Origin: an uncultured Lactobacillus sp.
GTDB taxonomy: Bacteria > Bacillota > Bacilli > Lactobacillales > Lactobacillaceae
Direction of reading: 5' to 3'
Assembly (NCBI GenBank): GCA_937916845.1
Contig: CALFSK010000059.1
Coordinates: 1 to 25,092, forward strand
Length of the DNA: 25,092 nucleotides
Under the pieces are notes generated by a model. It was not told the origin of the DNA, searched no databases, and saw only the letters and a program-made list of their open reading frames with translations. Of the stretch, positions 24,885 through 25,092 are shown piece after piece. A program made the translations under genes and the position numbers. Each line of letters begins with the position of its first letter. Position 1 is the first letter of the stretch.

Positions 24885-24902
24885 GCTTCTCGAGATTCAA
24901 CC

Positions 24903-24931
24903 TTGACGAAAAGGCAATCTCCTTGTATTAT
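24903..24931 (+). promoter_or_regulatory. Promoter of pyrG
   Basis: TTGACG (24903-24908), exactly 17 bp, TATTAT (24926-24931). Transcription should start at G 24939, the first base of GGGCTC. Confidence 0.88.
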
Positions 24932-24938
24932 CTTAATT

Positions 24939-25013
24939 GGGCTCTCTGGTAGAAATACCGAGACAAACGAACGTAATTAGCTCCCTATTTCTTTTGGAAT
25001 AGGGAGTTTTCTT
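24939..25013 (+). promoter_or_regulatory. pyrG CTP-sensing leader and attenuator
   Basis: The predicted transcript begins GGGCUC. A Rho-independent terminator follows: CTCCCTATT (24981-24989) with AATAGGGAG (24998-25006), then T. In B. subtilis pyrG, low CTP makes polymerase stutter at GGGC, adding extra G; the G-run pairs with the CUCCC arm of the terminator and lets transcription continue. All needed parts (GGGC start, pyrimidine-rich 5' terminator arm, T run) are present. It may also end read-through from rpoE. Confidence 0.85.
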
Positions 25014-25057
25014 TATTTAACCAAACCCCACGAAATAAATCTTTAAGGAGTTATCAC

Positions 25058-25092
25058 ATGACCAAATATATTTTTGTAACTGGTGGCGTTGT
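25058..25092 (+). CDS. pyrG: CTP synthase (5' end only)
   Basis: The frame starts with ATG 25058, eight bases after AAGGAG (25045-25050), and reads MTKYIFVTGGV before the window ends. This is the usual CTP synthase N-terminus, and its position after rpoE is conserved in Bacillota. The enzyme converts UTP to CTP using glutamine. The attenuator just upstream supports the call. Confidence 0.9.
   Translation, partial: MTKYIFVTGGV

Noticed and set aside
24601..24900. Leftward 99-codon frame rich in His and Arg
   Set aside because: It is the antisense shadow of the Asp/Glu-coding GAY repeats of the rpoE tail and has no ribosome site.

Overview
The window looks like chromosomal DNA from a lactobacillus, most likely Lactiplantibacillus plantarum or a close relative. 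The evidence is the Bacillota housekeeping gene order (metS, tatD-rnmV-rsmA-veg-ispE, purR-glmU-prs, rpoE-pyrG), mid-range GC, strong AGGAGG-type ribosome sites, frequent extended -10 (TGnTATAAT) promoters and several GTG/TTG starts. The species call is from memory and was not searched.

Layout. 1-1200: the end of an unrecognised gene, a leftward LysR regulator, and the metS leader. 1201-3252: methionyl-tRNA synthetase and its terminator. 3317-3820: a gene-free stretch with repeat elements. 3821-4519: a small secreted basic protein. 4585-5921: a Bcr/CflA-type MFS exporter behind a 21-codon leader ORF and a large hairpin that holds the exporter's start codon. 6156-9721: the maturation/methylation/isoprenoid cluster tatD, rnmV, rsmA (ksgA), veg and ispE. 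9890-11697: a membrane-anchored alpha/beta hydrolase and a GT8 glycosyltransferase. 11749-13314: a Zur-type operator followed by a zinc-type ABC ATPase and permease. 13315-14138: a second gene-free stretch with repeat elements. 14139-17852: purR, glmU and prs, each apparently with its own promoter. 17968-20048: a membrane DUF218 (YdcF-like) protein and a Ser/Thr-rich lipoprotein. 20114-20552: a third repeat stretch. 20553-23563: a leftward operon lipL-like, ywfO-like HD hydrolase and HAD phosphatase. 23785-25092: DUF1934 protein, rpoE (RNA polymerase delta) and the pyrG attenuator with the first codons of pyrG.

The most interesting material is not protein-coding. (1) Two families of about 170-nt elements, called A and B here, lie in the same order and orientation in three separate intergenic regions. 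Their stems differ in sequence between copies but keep pairing through compensatory changes, which is what a conserved folded RNA or folded DNA element would show. I do not recognise either family. (2) The MFS exporter carries a textbook translational-attenuator layout. (3) The pyrG leader matches the CTP-sensitive reiterative-transcription attenuator known from Bacillus subtilis. (4) PurBox-like and Zur-box-like operators lie exactly at the promoters of purR and the zinc transporter.

How the genes work together. Several tie into nucleotide supply (purR, prs, pyrG, rpoE), envelope precursor supply (glmU, ispE, GT8) and translation (metS, rnmV, rsmA). PRPP made by Prs is the known effector of PurR-type regulators, so the purR-glmU-prs grouping is functionally coherent.
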